From the NCBI GenBank assembly GCA_963513935.1, contig OY740768.1, positions 36,381,368 to 36,445,367 on the forward strand: a stretch of 64,000 nt of DNA. The letters are read 5' to 3'. This stretch comes from Aphrophora alni. Taxonomy: Eukaryota; Arthropoda; Insecta; Hemiptera; Aphrophoridae. The position numbers were made by a program, and so were the translations under genes. The notes beneath the pieces are model-generated. The model made no database searches, had not been told where the DNA came from, and saw only the letters and a program-made list of their open reading frames with translations. This document shows, one piece after another, positions 47,586 to 58,757 of this stretch. The stretch's first letter is position 1. Each line of letters begins with the position of its first letter.

Positions 47586-48477
47586 TATGTTATAGTAAAT
47601 TAACTTAGATTTATGGGTTGGGAGTCCTCTGATGATTCCTCTGTTGACCCATGGCTTTTGGATTGGAGTTTATATCTTCAGTACATTGAGTAAATCTCAT
47701 GATGAGGACAGCCTAAGCTGTCCTGGCATGGTTGAGATTTATCCAAATGATGTTCAGATTTGTTGAAAGCATTTTTACTTCTTCTTATCAGGGACTTGGT
47801 TTGTCCCTAATGTGGGAGTGTCAGACTTCAGTTTGGTCTGTTTAATCCACTCCTTTGCCCTTCTTCTGACAAGTTATTTTTGCCAGAATTTATCTTTGTG
47901 GCCCTTTAAATTTTTGTTCCTTTGGAAGGAAGGAACTGCTAGATGCTTCATCCCCATCACCCCCACTCCTCAGACAGACCGGCCAAGGCTGTACAGTATA
48001 AACCTCCTGCTAGCATATCTTTGGATAGAGCTTTGGCCTGGATTGAAGACTGAAGTTATAAATGGACACAACTGTGTCAAAGAAAAAACGTCGCCAGTGG
48101 CAAGTAAGTTATTAAAAAAAAAATTCTTGGCTTCATTATAAAGTGATCAATAAAATCAGAGTCAATATTTATCTAATAATAATACAGGGAGCCATCTGTA
48201 AATAAAATTAATAATACAATAATTTTAATTAGAGGATTCCTCTAAATCTAAAATAAATCCTTCCCAAAATCATCTCGGGGGTCTGACATTTCAGTTGTTG
48301 ATGATGCTATGGAACTTGACCCTGTAACCTCTAAAATAAAACTAATATTAAACCACCTGACAGTAATTGAAGCCAGGCATGTGAAAAGAATAATACAGGT
48401 CCTAACCTAATCCCTTTTAATTTTTAACGAATCTGTTATAAATTTAATTTTTATTTTGTTATTACTTTATTATAAAT

Positions 48478-49556
48478 ATGGCTAGAAATTTAAACCTAAA
48501 TAGTGTGATACAATGGACAATTAACGATGTGGGAAGTCACATTGGAGAGTAAAAGGTTCTCATATATGATACATCCCCTTTATTTATTTGCCTGTGAGCA
48601 ACTTAGTTCCATCAACCCCATTCATTTAGTTTGACCAAGTGTTCAGTTTTTCACAATGACTTTGTTACTGCAGACAAAGGTAAGGGTGGAGTGGCAATAC
48701 TTGCTCACAACTTCATCTGTTGTAATAGTGTAATCCTTACAACTTCATTGCAAGCAGTAGCAATAAATATTACTACACCATACAAAATGACAAGATGCTG
48801 TGTGTACCTGCCACCTAATTACAGGTTTGTCAAAGATGAATATCTTGATCCGATTAGTCAAATGCATGCCCTATTTCTTTTGGTGGGAATTTTAATGCTC
48901 ATTACGATCAAACACCTGCAGCCCTAGAGGAGACCATATTGACAGGATTCGATCCAATTCAGATTTATTGGCTTCTAAAGGTGGTTAGGCAACAGCCGAC
49001 TTGTTATTTTGTAGCCCAAGTCTTGTCACTAAATTTGACTAGTCTAAGTGACACTTACAGTTGTTGTAATCACACTCTTGTGAACATTACATTTCTGACT
49101 TGTCCCGCTGTAATGATCGCCTTTCCAAATGGACTTTGTGCAAAGCAAAATGGGAAAATTTCACTGATAGATTTGTATCACCTATTAATAATGATATTCT
49201 TATGAAAGAAGCACTACAGTCTTGTACATCAGTAATCATTACAGCAGCAGATGACATAGTTCCATAAAAAACTACTATGTTCACCAGTTCCATAACTGAA
49301 GACATGTGAAAATCGTGAAAAGTATAAAATGCTACGAGGCAAATTTAGTCAGTGTAGGAAGGAATCTTGGGCCTGGTACATTAGCACAATATCGAGAATT
49401 ACACCCATATCAACAGTGTGGAATAAATTATCTTTTGTTTGTGCTCCTCTACCTTATTTTCCCTTATTGGGACTTAAACCCCTAGATAAAGTTTTTACTA
49501 CTAATAACTATGATATGGCTAATGTTTTATCATTATGTTATCATCTGCAAATTTAA
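48478..49556 (+). pseudogene. jockey-like LINE ORF2 N-terminus (endonuclease), frameshifted
   Basis: From the ATG at 48478: MARNLNLNSVIQWTINDVGS, like the QWNINGL start of jockey ORF2. After stops come HNDFVTADKGKGGVAILAHN (about 48650-48710), VAINITTPYKMTRCCVYLPP (about 48760-48815) and HALFLLVGILMLI, where HSPFLLVGDFNAH is expected, so the catalytic DFNAH has been lost by a frameshift. Later frames give CRKESWAWYISTISRITPIS (about 49345-49405) and VWNKL, the linker before the reverse transcriptase. The element ends around 49556. Broken sequence at 47800-48420 may be its ORF1. Confidence 0.8.
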
Positions 49557-49589
49557 TAAAGAGAAAAAAAGTGCAAAAGAGAGACTCCT

Positions 49590-49790
49590 AGCCCTCAAAT
49601 CCTCTAATAGAGTCAAGGTTATAAGAGATTAAAAGGTTATAAGAGTTGGTCAGGAAGAGACCTGATAGGAAAGATGAAAGAGAGGCATCAAACCCAAGAC
49701 TAGATTAAGAAAGGTGTAGATCCAGCTTTGAGGACTCAGGATTGTCTCACAGTACTCATAAGTAAGCACCTGAGGGTATTTGTTGTTAAT
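49590..49790 (+). repeat. Penelope-like repeat family, tail copy (plus)
   Basis: 'gactcctagccctcaaatcc', 'gttggtcaggaagagacctg', 'ataggaaagatgaaagagag' and 'gtagatccagctt' match, in order, the copy at 55990-56180. It directly follows the jockey fragment. Confidence 0.7.
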
Positions 49791-52680
49791 ACAAGATTTG
49801 TTATCGATATTTTATATCCTTCTTTCATTTGATGATTGAACTTTCCACGTGTTGCTCTTTTTAAGTGATAATATAATATTATAAATTTTTTTCACAGTTC
49901 AAGTAAAGACAAAATACATGCACTAAGGTGCGGAAAACAAATTATGTGGAATTTATAAATTCTACATTTTTATTTGTAGAACTAAGTGTAATACAAATTT
50001 TGCTTTCAAAGTGTTGAAGGGTGTGATTTTAGGAAATTTAATGCAACATTTTCAATCACTCAAACTCTCTAGAAATATCAAACTGATAGGAGTGTAATTT
50101 AAAAATTATGATAAACAAGAGAGCTTGTCTGTGGAATTATTGAGGCAGCTTTATTGTCCGTTAATAATGACAAAACTAGAAAGTTAGTGCCAAATTTGTT
50201 TAGAGTGTTTTATTAATATCAAAATTTTATTTATTATTATTTTTTTCATTTCTGAATTTTTTGGAGCAAAGTAATTTATGAACCATATTAAAAACTTTCT
50301 TATTGTTAGAAAATTGAAAAATTAGACAAAGAATAGAGTGAATATAGTATGAAAAAGATTCAACCGTTTGAGCTGAATATGTTCAGACATTCTTCAATTT
50401 GATTTATGGATTTGGTCTTTAAAACAAGCAAAATTTTTTAAATATTTTCAACATTTTAAATGTCGTCTGCAAACTTGCTAACGGTGCAAACATCTTATAC
50501 ATTACACACAAACTCAAATTTAAAAAAATTCCCCACCTTCCTCTCTTGTCTTATAAAGGAAGATACTTTAAATCGATATAAACTATTTTGTTACCATTTT
50601 GATGAAATGTAAAAGTTTAAAACCCAAACAGCTAAATACAAATTGATTGGTTTAACTAGAGTAGATGTTGGGCTGTAGAAACAATCCGTTCGAAGATTCC
50701 TCAAATGTTTCCAATGGATTCGGTTTCAGGTTGGCAAACTTAAAAAAAAAAAATTAATCCCCATCAATTAGTAAAAGCATAAATTTTACAATGTTTTACA
50801 GCATTTAAAGACATACTGTACAAAACCAGTTCTTTTTTTTAACGGTAATCGGAAGGATGAGTAGAGTTACAAATAGTGGGAGTAGACATTCAACCTTCAC
50901 TTCTCATTTCCGTGTCGTCTTCATTCTCACCAAGTGGTGTGTCTGATGCACAGCTTGATAGGACGGTGCATGGGTTTTAACTCTAACTTAATGTAGGTTT
51001 CAAAATTGTTTTGTGTTACTTTTAGGGAGAGATCATGATTAAACTGTTGGCCGAGTGCTACAACCAAGAAATTATGAAGAATTTACAATAGTGTTGTGTT
51101 GTGTTTATTTATTTCCTTTCAACCAAAGTAAGACTTTCCTTTAATTTATCGTACAGCTGTTAAAGTAACAAATAGGATGTAATTTCTATCATGTGAGACA
51201 ATAATTTAACAGTATAAAATGTGCTTGTTTACATTACAATTAATATACTATAAAAATAGATATTGTTAATATGACAAATTTATTTTAATACAACATAAAC
51301 ATATTTGCTGTAATAGTGAAAACAATTAAGTTAAAAAGCTTTATAAAATATTACTGGTATAGACATATTTCTCAGTAGAAATATAAAACACGAAAAATTT
51401 GCACTATCTAGTTTATCAAATTAAGTAAAAAAATATTTGTTTGTTCTTTCTATTTTTTAGATTATGCTTAGTAAAGCTAGATGTTTATATTTCTTATTAT
51501 TTTAAAGTTTAACAGTTTAAAGTTGACCGCTGTTTAAATTTTGTAAATATTAGTCAAAATCGAAAAAAAAACTAATAAAAAAGAATAAAATAACAATCTA
51601 TTAATATTGGATGTCTCTACGGCTCAACGGTTGAATCAATAATTAGCATAAAATTGTCATTATCTTTGGCGATATTTCAAGGCGGATTTAAAAATTTATT
51701 TTTTAACCAAAAAAAAAATCTAAACAAAAAAAATATTGGGTTTTGGGGACCCGTTCAACATTATATTTTCATTCGTAGTACTCCGACAAAATAGAGAATT
51801 ACAAATTTTAAAACCCTTTCAAAAGTTTTAGCAAAACTTTAAGATGGAGGTCCATTCTTCGCTATATTTTCGCCTTTAGAAATGTACGGGGGAAAATGAG
51901 TATGAAAAAAAAAAAATAAATAAATAAAAAAAAAATAAAAAAATAAAAAAAATAACACAACGGGTTTAAAAAAAATGTTTACTTGGAAATTTATATTTTC
52001 ATGTTTTTTTTAGACATGAACACAATTAGTGCACTAACATTCTTGTTAAAAACAATCTGTTGCAAAATAGTTTCATTACAAATTCTTGAAATACTTTTTA
52101 ATTGATTCCATATTGTTCGTATGGGTATTTGTAAGTGAGAGTAGTATAGGGTTGTTAACAGAGTAGTATACCCAAAATAAAAGAAATCTTAGTTTTCGAT
52201 ATAAAAATACTTTATTTTAACTTTTCACCACTTTTGGGTTATTGAAATTAGGAAACCACAGATCGTGGGGGTGAGGATGGGGAATTATTATAAAGTAAAA
52301 GTTTAAGTTATTATTATTTAAAGTGTGGTTTTTAAAGCAGTAATATTTCAAATATTTTTTACTATGCAATTATTTTTATCACTATGGTTTTATTGTACTA
52401 CAGTTTGTAGACATTACATTTGTGGATACAAAAATCAGCTCTGTAACTTCTACAATAAGAGAGTGTAAAGTAATACGCGAAAGGGGTAAAATGAAACTTG
52501 GGGAAAACGTAAGCTAATTCAAAAATTTCAATATTTCTAATATTACAGTACTTTTTTTTTTTTTTAGTGTGAATAAACGATTTTAAAATGTAAACAATAA
52601 TAAAACTGTCCAACCTCATATCCCTTTTCATTTTTACTTCCTCCTTAGACGTAGTACTGTATATAGAAACTTATGTGATG
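49791..52680. other. No gene seen
   Basis: AT-rich. A minus-strand phrase SDTPLGENEDDTEMRSEG (about 50955-50900) ends at a stop and looks like an acidic protein tail, but there is nothing upstream to attach it to. An A-rich run with 'aaataaaaa' repeats lies at 51905-51950. Confidence 0.45.
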
Positions 52681-52705
52681 GGTCAAAAAATCGATCTCAC
52701 GTTTT

Positions 52706-52826
52706 CTGCGAATATATCCGTTTTGAATCTAACAAAGTGGTTTTTGGACTCTACAGCCCTAACGTGTGAACCGATTTAAATAAAACTTGATATGTAGGCA
52801 TATTTTGGACAATATTTCAGGACTTT
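52706..52826. repeat. Dispersed repeat, pair with 53984-54118
   Basis: Both read 'atatccgtttt(g)aa', 'caacaaagtgg', 'cgtgt(g/a)aaccgattt' and 'ttgatatgtaggcatatttt'-type phrases in the same order and orientation. Confidence 0.75.
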
Positions 52827-53000
52827 TTTCTTTAATTTTTTCGATGACTCACAATTTGAGGGTAGTTTTTATAAGAAAACAATACAAAATTATGTTTTTC
52901 TCAAAGTCAGCTATAACGATTTTGATCAATGTTTGCTCAAGTGTCTCTGAGGACCTAAATAATAGTTAATGGTCGATATCTCTACAAAAATTCAGGTTAG

Positions 53001-53220
53001 TGATTCATCGGGCTATTAAAAATGACAAAATTTTTCAAAGGTAGCTCTGACTATTACGTTCAAATTTTAAAAGAAATAAAATGATTGATCGGGGCTGTTA
53101 TAAATAACAAAATTTCTCAAAGGTAGCTCTGACGATTTCGTTCAAATTTTAATGAAATATAGTGATTTATCGGGGCTGTTATAAATGACAAAATTTCTCA
53201 AATTTTAATGAAATATAAAG
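53001..53220. repeat. Tandem repeat, ~81-bp unit, 2.7 copies
   Basis: Units start 'tgatt(c/g/t)atcggg(g)ct' at 53001, 53083 and 53163. Each contains 'aaatgacaaaatttctcaaa' and, in the first two, 'ggtagctctgac'. The third unit has lost an internal segment. Confidence 0.88.
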
Positions 53221-53983
53221 ATTAATTACCCAGATCCTTGAGAAAAATCGCAAGTAAAAAAAAAAAATACATTACGGTCAGAATAATTGGCAAAAATAAA
53301 AATAAATGTTGACAGTCGTAGTTAAAAGTTTGACCTTTATTGTATACAATTTACGTTGAGTGTACAAGCGGAGCAAGTTTAAGCCCTATTAAAATATTAA
53401 ACCCTTTTTTCCAAGACGTTGTCACTAGTTCATTTTCATTAAAGAATACCGAACTGACGTGAATAGTTCTAATTGGTCAACCAAATAACATTTTGGACAG
53501 CTTGGTGATCTGCTCAGGTCAGCTTGATACCCAGGTCGAGATAGTCAACGAACCACATCAGTTTTTGTCTCTAATACACACAGTACACATTGTAATAATT
53601 AACTTTTTCCAGTTCTGACGGCCATTAAAACCCACACTTTCGAGACCTTTACCAATGAATGACGTCATAGAAAGGAAGAGTGATTGCTGCAAAGTTCACA
53701 TATCTGTTGAGAACCTGCTTCAATAGGCTATTAATAAATACTATTCATGTCAACTACATTAGTCAAATGTTAGGAGGGCGAATTCTTGAGGGATTATACG
53801 ATATCAAATATGATTGAGTAAAGTAGGACATGTAAATTCTAAAGCAGTGTTTTAATTGTGGGATAAAAGTTAACTAGGACATTACAAATTAACATGACAG
53901 ATAAGTTTTTTACTTTATCATATATATACATGGTATAGAGAAAGTTTTGTGGTAGGTTTAAAAAGTCAACCTTGAGTTGTTTA

Positions 53984-54118
53984 TAAAAATATCCGTTTGA
54001 AGTCCAACAAAGTGGTATTTAGAATAATTTATCTACCGTACTTGGAGTGTGCTACAGAAAACGTGTAAACCGATTTTGATCAAATTTGACATTTGGGTTT
54101 ATTTTGGTGTATGTCTAG
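53984..54118. repeat. Dispersed repeat, second copy
   Basis: Partner of 52706-52826 in the same orientation. The two flank the 53.0-53.2 kb tandem array and about 0.8 kb of other sequence. Confidence 0.75.
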
Positions 54119-54119
54119 T

Positions 54120-55150
54120 CTAAAACAAATTATTATTTTTTTAATAACTAAAAACAAACTAAAAACATTTTAAGACACTCCCTGACAAAGGACTAAATTT
54201 CGACTCTGATTTTGCTAAATTACAATTTAGGAACTCGTACAATATGTAATGGTTTCCATCTTACAACATTGCCAGACCGATAACTGTCGCTCGAAAAGTG
54301 GTTTAGAATACCATTCAAAAAAGGTAACCTAAGCAATGTTCACTAAATTTTGGTGAAACGCGAAGAGGTATGACATAAAACAATGTATCAAACCGCGTGT
54401 AAAAAAAAAAAAAATTAAGACAACAATAAAATAAAATAAATTTTATACTTTTTTTTAAATAACCCCAAACCGCCACCAAGTTTATTTGGAATGATTTCAA
54501 TTTATTCGTGAAATATAATTTTATTTTGGTTTGGTTCATAAACCTTCAATTTTCACTAAAATTTTGTCGGTACAGTTTTATTAATTTTGTGATATTCCAC
54601 TTTCTAACACGCGACCCTGGTTCATTTTCAGTTTTAAATCAAAATTCTTTTGGTTATATCTATGGGTATGTGATATAAGCGTGGTGGTTGGCGAAACCAT
54701 GGCCCAGTGGACCCCCCACTGTAAACATCCTCCTCAAAGTCCTACTCTTCATGGACCTGCACTACATCCCTTTCCAACTTTTTTCGGAATTTTCAGGAGA
54801 TAAGAAAATATTTTCTGAGTTTAAAAATGAAAGTGGAAAAATTGGACTCAATATTGAATAACTAGATCACCGAGAGAACAGATGAGCGAAAACTCCTTGG
54901 AAATCACTTCAGCGTTTCGTATATAGAGACTATATATACATCCGGATGACAGGACATACTTAGATATGTTTTGTGGTTTTAGTTTTAGATAAACTGAAAA
55001 AGTGATTTTTTTTTTCTTAAAAACTTTTGACTTTCGTCTACAATTTTTTTTTAAAGCGAGAACATAACTAGTAATTTGATGTATGAATGCCTTTTCTATA
55101 AAATTGTGCAAAATAAGAGGGACTTCAGTTAAAAATGAAAGTTAAATAAT
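54120..55150. other. No gene seen
   Basis: AT-rich apart from a GC-richer island near 54680-54770 ('ggcccagtggaccccccact'). No coding text recognised. Confidence 0.45.
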
Positions 55151-55208
55151 CAATTTATTAATTAGTTAACATACCTTAAGTCAAAATTAGTTCATATTTC
55201 CTATTAGT

Positions 55209-55252
55209 AGCTACAGCTGTTTCGCCTCAACATAAGGCATCCTCAGGCTTAG
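55209..55252 (-). ncRNA. Hammerhead-like motif, intact core (left arm)
   Basis: Minus strand: stem I 'agc', core CTGAGGA (fits CTGANGA), an extra T, stem II 'gcc(t)...(a)ggc', GAAAC, loop 'agct', GTA, then 'gct' closing stem I. All conserved hammerhead bases are present. Stem III would be only A-T and C-G closing a 4-nt loop, as described for retroelement hammerheads. The extra T before stem II departs from the textbook form. Confidence 0.5.
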
Positions 55253-55547
55253 CACACGTAAACAAACTAAAAACACGTTCACAACATAAAACTTGTTTGT
55301 ATATAAAAACACACACACACAAAATAGTAAACCGGGTTGGTTCTTGTTCTATTGTAAAAATAAAAAGTTATTTTCTCCTGATGTGGCCACATCCTACAAC
55401 TTCTAATGCTCCTGAAGGACTGTTTTTTTTTTTTTTTTTACAATAGAACAAGAACCAACCCGGTTTACTATTTTGTGTGTGTGTGTGTGTGTGTGTTTAT
55501 ATACAAACATGTTTTGTGTTGAGAACGTGTTTTTAGTTTGTTTACCT

Positions 55548-55595
55548 GTGCTAAGCCTGAGGATGCCTTATGTTGAGGCGAAACAGCTGTAGCTA
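55548..55595 (+). ncRNA. Hammerhead-like motif, intact core (right arm)
   Basis: Plus-strand twin of the motif at 55209-55252, identical through the core. The two motifs point outward from the centre of the inverted repeat, so each strand's transcript carries one. Confidence 0.5.
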
Positions 55596-55648
55596 CTAAT
55601 AGAAAATATGAACTACTTTTGACTTAGGGTTTGTTAACTAATTAATTA

Positions 55649-55929
55649 TATCAGTAGTTCGGAAGGCAATATAGAAATAATCAATTTATTACTGTTTCCC
55701 TTCATATGAATCACTATAGCACTGTGATGAAGGTACAATGAAAGAAAATTTCCCAAAACCACAATAAAACACTAACAACACAAAGATCGAATAGTTATGT
55801 TTATCTACCTTATGAACATTTCAAAGGCACTGATGTAATCTTCATAACCTTAGTAACTACAATTACTACTGCAGCGATGCGATTCCCCTGCCCGTCACCT
55901 GACCTCTTACCCAATCACAAGTATTTTTC
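55649..55929. other. No gene seen
   Basis: A short unassigned stretch between the inverted repeat and the next Penelope-family tail. Confidence 0.4.
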
Positions 55930-56180
55930 CCTTGTAAAAAATCTCTCAGTCATCATCGGTTTATAAAAAAAAATAAAGAAAAGAACATAAAATAAAGACT
56001 CCGAGCTCTCGAATACTCTAATATCTTTAGAATGGGAAAAGAACAAAATTTGGTCAAGAGAGACCTTTTTGATAGGTAAGATGAAAGAGAGGGATCTAAC
56101 CCAGGACTACATGAACAAATGTATAGATCCAGCTAGGTTATTTCGGGATTGTCACCTCCGTACTCACAATAATGACCCTC
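55930..56180 (+). repeat. Penelope-like repeat family, tail copy (plus)
   Basis: It reads 'aaaaatctctcagtcatcat', 'tttataaaaaaaaataaag', 'ctcgaatactctaatatc', 'ggtcaagagagacc', 'aagatgaaagagagggatc', 'gtatagatccagctaggtta' and 'ggattgtcacctccgtactc'. It is the reverse complement of 56720-56900 and forms a loose inverted pair with it. Confidence 0.8.
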
Positions 56181-56719
56181 TGAGAAGATAATCTATTTAA
56201 AAATATCTTCCAATTTTATCGTTAAAAGAAGGCAAAATTGTATAATGTCACCTTATGATAATATATTATACTGGCTAGACTAACTAAGAGCAGCATAAAT
56301 AAGATAAAGGAGTAACGGCGATTCGATCCATCGATTTCAGAATGAATAGCTGCATTGTTGATATTAGCAAATTTAGCGGCGACCATTAACAGTGTAGGTG
56401 TAAGTATAACCTTGGACAAACAGCTGAGGGGGTAATTAAACAATAAAAGTACAACAATGAAACAACAAGTGGTGTGACATCGAACTTTTAATTAACAATA
56501 ACGCCCACTGTAGAAACATTACGTAAACCTGGATAATGAATTGTGTTACAGTGTAGGTGGATGTAAAGTTGCATAAGTCTGCGCCTTGTCTGCAGAGATC
56601 TGAAATGTTTAATATTAATTGTAGTTCATTATTAATTATATTTCATTAATATAATAGGTCTAAGGTTTAATCTTATATATTAATTTGTTAAGGATTATTT
56701 TTATGGAATAAAAAATTTG
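56181..56719. other. No gene seen
   Basis: A spacer of about 540 bp between oppositely oriented tail copies. The open frame on the minus strand near 56222-56443 has a hydrophobic start but no recognisable motif. Confidence 0.4.
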
Positions 56720-56975
56720 TGTTACCTTCAGAGGGTCACTATAGTGAGTACGAGGATGACAATCAAGTTTTATCTACACCATTTTTCATGTAGTATCGAG
56801 TAAGATCTTTTCACCTTTAATATCAGGTCTCTCTTGAATAACTCTTGTTATCTTCCGACCCTGACGATATTAGAGCATTCGAGGGTTTGTTGTTTTATTT
56901 AATTTGATTTTCTTCTTTTTTTATATAAGACGATGTTGACCTTTAAACACCAGGAGAAAAACTTCGTTATTTTTA
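56720..56975 (-). repeat. Penelope-like repeat family, tail copy (minus)
   Basis: Contains 'agagggtcac', 'gtgagtacgaggatgacaatc', 'ggtctctcttgaataactcttg', 'ccgaccctgacgatattag', 'gcattcgaggg' and 'gacgatg...aaacaccaggag'. It is the first of four minus-strand copies between 56.7 and 58.7 kb. Confidence 0.8.
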
Positions 56976-56997
56976 AATAGATTTTAGCAAATAAATT

Positions 56998-57304
56998 TTT
57001 AACCCTTTCACACTAACGCCCGATCTCTCAGCTGTTCGGTGTACAGGCGAGAAAAGCCAACATTCCACGAATTGAACGTTCAATTCAGTTAGTCATTTAC
57101 TTTACTAAAAAAACCTCCACAGATTATATTTTATATGTGACATTATCATACAACTTAATTGACACCTTATTTTTCATCAAAAGTATTTGATCAGCTTACT
57201 TGTAACACAAAACACGTTTACTATATTACGTACACGAACACAAATACATGAGTATACACATTTATAGAAATTATTTTAGCCTTTTAGATTGCCTTATTTA
57301 TAAA
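56998..57304. other. Possible piggyBac-like left end; otherwise unassigned
   Basis: 'TTAACCCTTTCACACTAACG' at about 56999 has the TTAA+CCC form of a piggyBac-like end, but no matching right end was found before 58 kb. Confidence 0.25.
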
Positions 57305-57352
57305 TAAATGGTTATAAATACATTTTTTCTAGTCTTAGCAATCCATATTATT

Positions 57353-57397
57353 GTGCTACATGTTTCACCGTTTCACTGACGGTATCTTCAAGCTAAC
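57353..57397 (-). ncRNA. Hammerhead-like motif (left arm)
   Basis: Minus strand: 'agc' stem I, TTGAAGA (C3 replaced by T), extra T, stem II 'accgt...acggt' (5 bp), GAAAC, 'at', GTA, 'gc'. Confidence 0.42.
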
Positions 57398-57472
57398 ACT
57401 TAAAATAAAACACTAATCACTATACAACTGAATGTATAAGTGTTGTATGTATAGTGTTTAGTGTTTTATGTT

Positions 57473-57522
57473 AAGTGTCAGCCTGAATATGGTCTCAGTG
57501 AAATAGTGAAACATGTAGCACA
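57473..57522 (+). ncRNA. Hammerhead-like motif (right arm)
   Basis: Plus strand: 'cagc', CTGAATA (G8 replaced by T), stem II weakened, GAAAC, 'at', GTA, 'gc'. Left and right copies each lost a different core base, implying an intact ancestor. Confidence 0.4.
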
Positions 57523-57589
57523 ATAATATGGATTGCTAAACTAGAAAACAGGTATTTAACCATTTATTTATGCACCATATCTCGTAGTA

Positions 57590-57800
57590 CTTGAGGCCCT
57601 TCATTTTTGTTTTTAATTCTTCATATATTTTTGGGTTATATATCTCTCTTTCATCTCTCCTATTAGATCTCTCTTGACCAACTCTTGATATCTTCTTATC
57701 CTGTTATGTTCTTATCCTGCTATTAGAGTGATTGAAAGCTAGGCGGTCTCTATTTTATACTTTTTTCTAAGACCATGATGAGCGCTAGGATTTTTGCCTC
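57590..57800 (-). repeat. Penelope-like repeat family, tail copy (minus)
   Basis: 'gggttatatatctctctttc', 'ctctcttgaccaactcttg', 'tatcttcttatcctg' and 'tattagagtgattgaaagc' match the family. A short local duplication ('gttcttatcctgctat') interrupts it. Confidence 0.65.
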
Positions 57801-57817
57801 TGGTTGTGGTCAAATCC

Positions 57818-58003
57818 TTACCTGTTCAATGTTACTGAACAATTGAAGGAATTTTGGCTTGTTATCAATCTGTTTCTTTTAACAGCTGATCTTTGATAAA
57901 TCTTGGACTCTATTGTAAATATAGGACCCTCGGTAGCTCGCTTATAGTAAGCAAAGGGCAATTCCGAGGGAATCCTAACTAAATTTTTACGCCATTTGTC
58001 CAT
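57818..58003 (-). pseudogene. Unrecognised minus-strand coding-like fragment between tail copies
   Basis: The minus strand reads 61 codons from an ATG (DKWRKNLVRIPSELPFAYYK, TEGPIFTIESKI, ...). It lies in the position that holds the Penelope ORF in the neighbouring unit, but I could not align it to that ORF. It may be another part of the same element. Confidence 0.25.
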
Positions 58004-58009
58004 ATAGTT

Positions 58010-58190
58010 TTGAGTTTATATCCCTCTCTTTCATCTTTTTTATCATTCTCTTGTAACCCTGACGCTATTACAGAATTCGAGGGCCAGATTTCTTTATTTT
58101 ATTATATTTTTTATTTTATTTTCTTCCTTTATTTATAAAGCGATGATGAACGAGAGATTTTTTGTCTTTAAACAACAAGATAAAAACCCG
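58010..58190 (-). repeat. Penelope-like repeat family, tail copy (minus)
   Basis: 'tatccctctctttcatc', 'ccctgacgctattacag', 'attcgagggcc' and 'aaagcgatgatgaacgagag' follow directly the end of the ORF at 58116-58520, so this is that element's 3' tail. Confidence 0.75.
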
Positions 58191-58520
58191 TAAATATAGG
58201 CTCAGAGCCACAATAGAGCCAATATTTAATTTATCATTTAGAACAGTATAAAGATTTTTGTGTATTTTATATAGAAAATAACCTTCTAGGATGTCAATAA
58301 TTTTCCATTTGTTTAGTATATGTAATATTTTTAGATTTTGTTCTATATTGCTGTAGATGTAGTTAAAATTGATTGCTAGTTTTGCATATGTGGAAACCGT
58401 CTTTTTTCGATTATTATTATGTATCGTGTTTTGAATGATCTTCATCCTCAGAGGTTCACTAGAGTTAGTACAGGCTTGGCAATCCTGAGGAAACCTATAA
58501 GGATCTATACGTTGAGTCAA
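58116..58520 (-). pseudogene. Penelope-like element ORF, C-terminal end
   Basis: 134 codons on the minus strand. The middle reads KKTVSTYAKLAINFNYIYSN, IEQNLKILHILNKWKIIDIL, EGYFLYKIHKNLYTVLNDKL. In my judgement this matches the end of Penelope-type proteins (S.TFAKHL...H.....NL.ILH..NKG..LD.LE.YEIYK......LN.QL). There the region follows reverse transcriptase and includes the last part of the GIY-YIG endonuclease. The GIY-YIG signature itself and the reverse transcriptase are missing, so it is a 5'-truncated copy. The first ~25 codons come from the repeat-family tail of the next copy and are probably not original protein. Confidence 0.6.
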
Positions 58521-58680
58521 GAGAGGGGTTGATCCCTCGCTTTCGTCTTTACTATCAGAGTATTCGAGGGCTAGGTTTCTTTATAATATGTTCCTTTATT
58601 ATAAGGCAATGATGGATGTAAGCTTTTTCGTCTTTTAAACAATAAGACAAAATATGAATGATCTTCCTGACCATCCTATG
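58440..58680 (-). repeat. Penelope-like repeat family, tail copy (minus)
   Basis: 'cctcagaggttcactagag', 'ggatctatacgttgag', 'gatccctcgctttcgtc', 'atcagagtattcgaggg' and 'aaggcaatgatggatg' are in family order. It is joined head-to-tail to the truncated ORF on its left. Confidence 0.75.
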
Positions 58681-58757
58681 TATTGTTGACCACAGTTGTT
58701 GATTCAAGGCGGATTCTGTTGACTGGAGTTGTAATTTATTTGTTGTAATTAATGTAT

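Larger units (their letters stand above)
55158..55648. repeat. Large inverted repeat, ~205-bp arms, with hammerhead-like motifs
   Basis: The left arm 55158-55362 and right arm about 55435-55648 are close complements along their length, from 'ttaattagttaac' at the outer edge to 'aagaaccaacccgg' at the inner edge. Each includes a CA/TG run. The spacer is about 75 bp and includes a T-run. The outer half of each arm holds one intact-looking motif (next entries). Confidence 0.9.
57305..57568. repeat. Inverted repeat, ~125-bp arms, with hammerhead-like motifs
   Basis: Left arm 57305-57427 pairs with right arm 57437-57568. They match from 'aaatggttaaatac'-type outer words through 'ttagcaatccatattattgtgc' to 'actatacaact' near the centre. 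There is almost no spacer. Confidence 0.85.

Noticed and set aside
47812..48141. 109-codon plus-strand open frame as a host gene
   Set aside because: It sits just upstream of a jockey ORF2 remnant and is more likely broken ORF1 or leader sequence. No conserved motif.
56222..56443. 73-codon minus-strand open frame with a hydrophobic segment
   Set aside because: Isolated between repeat copies, with no splice signals or recognisable domain.
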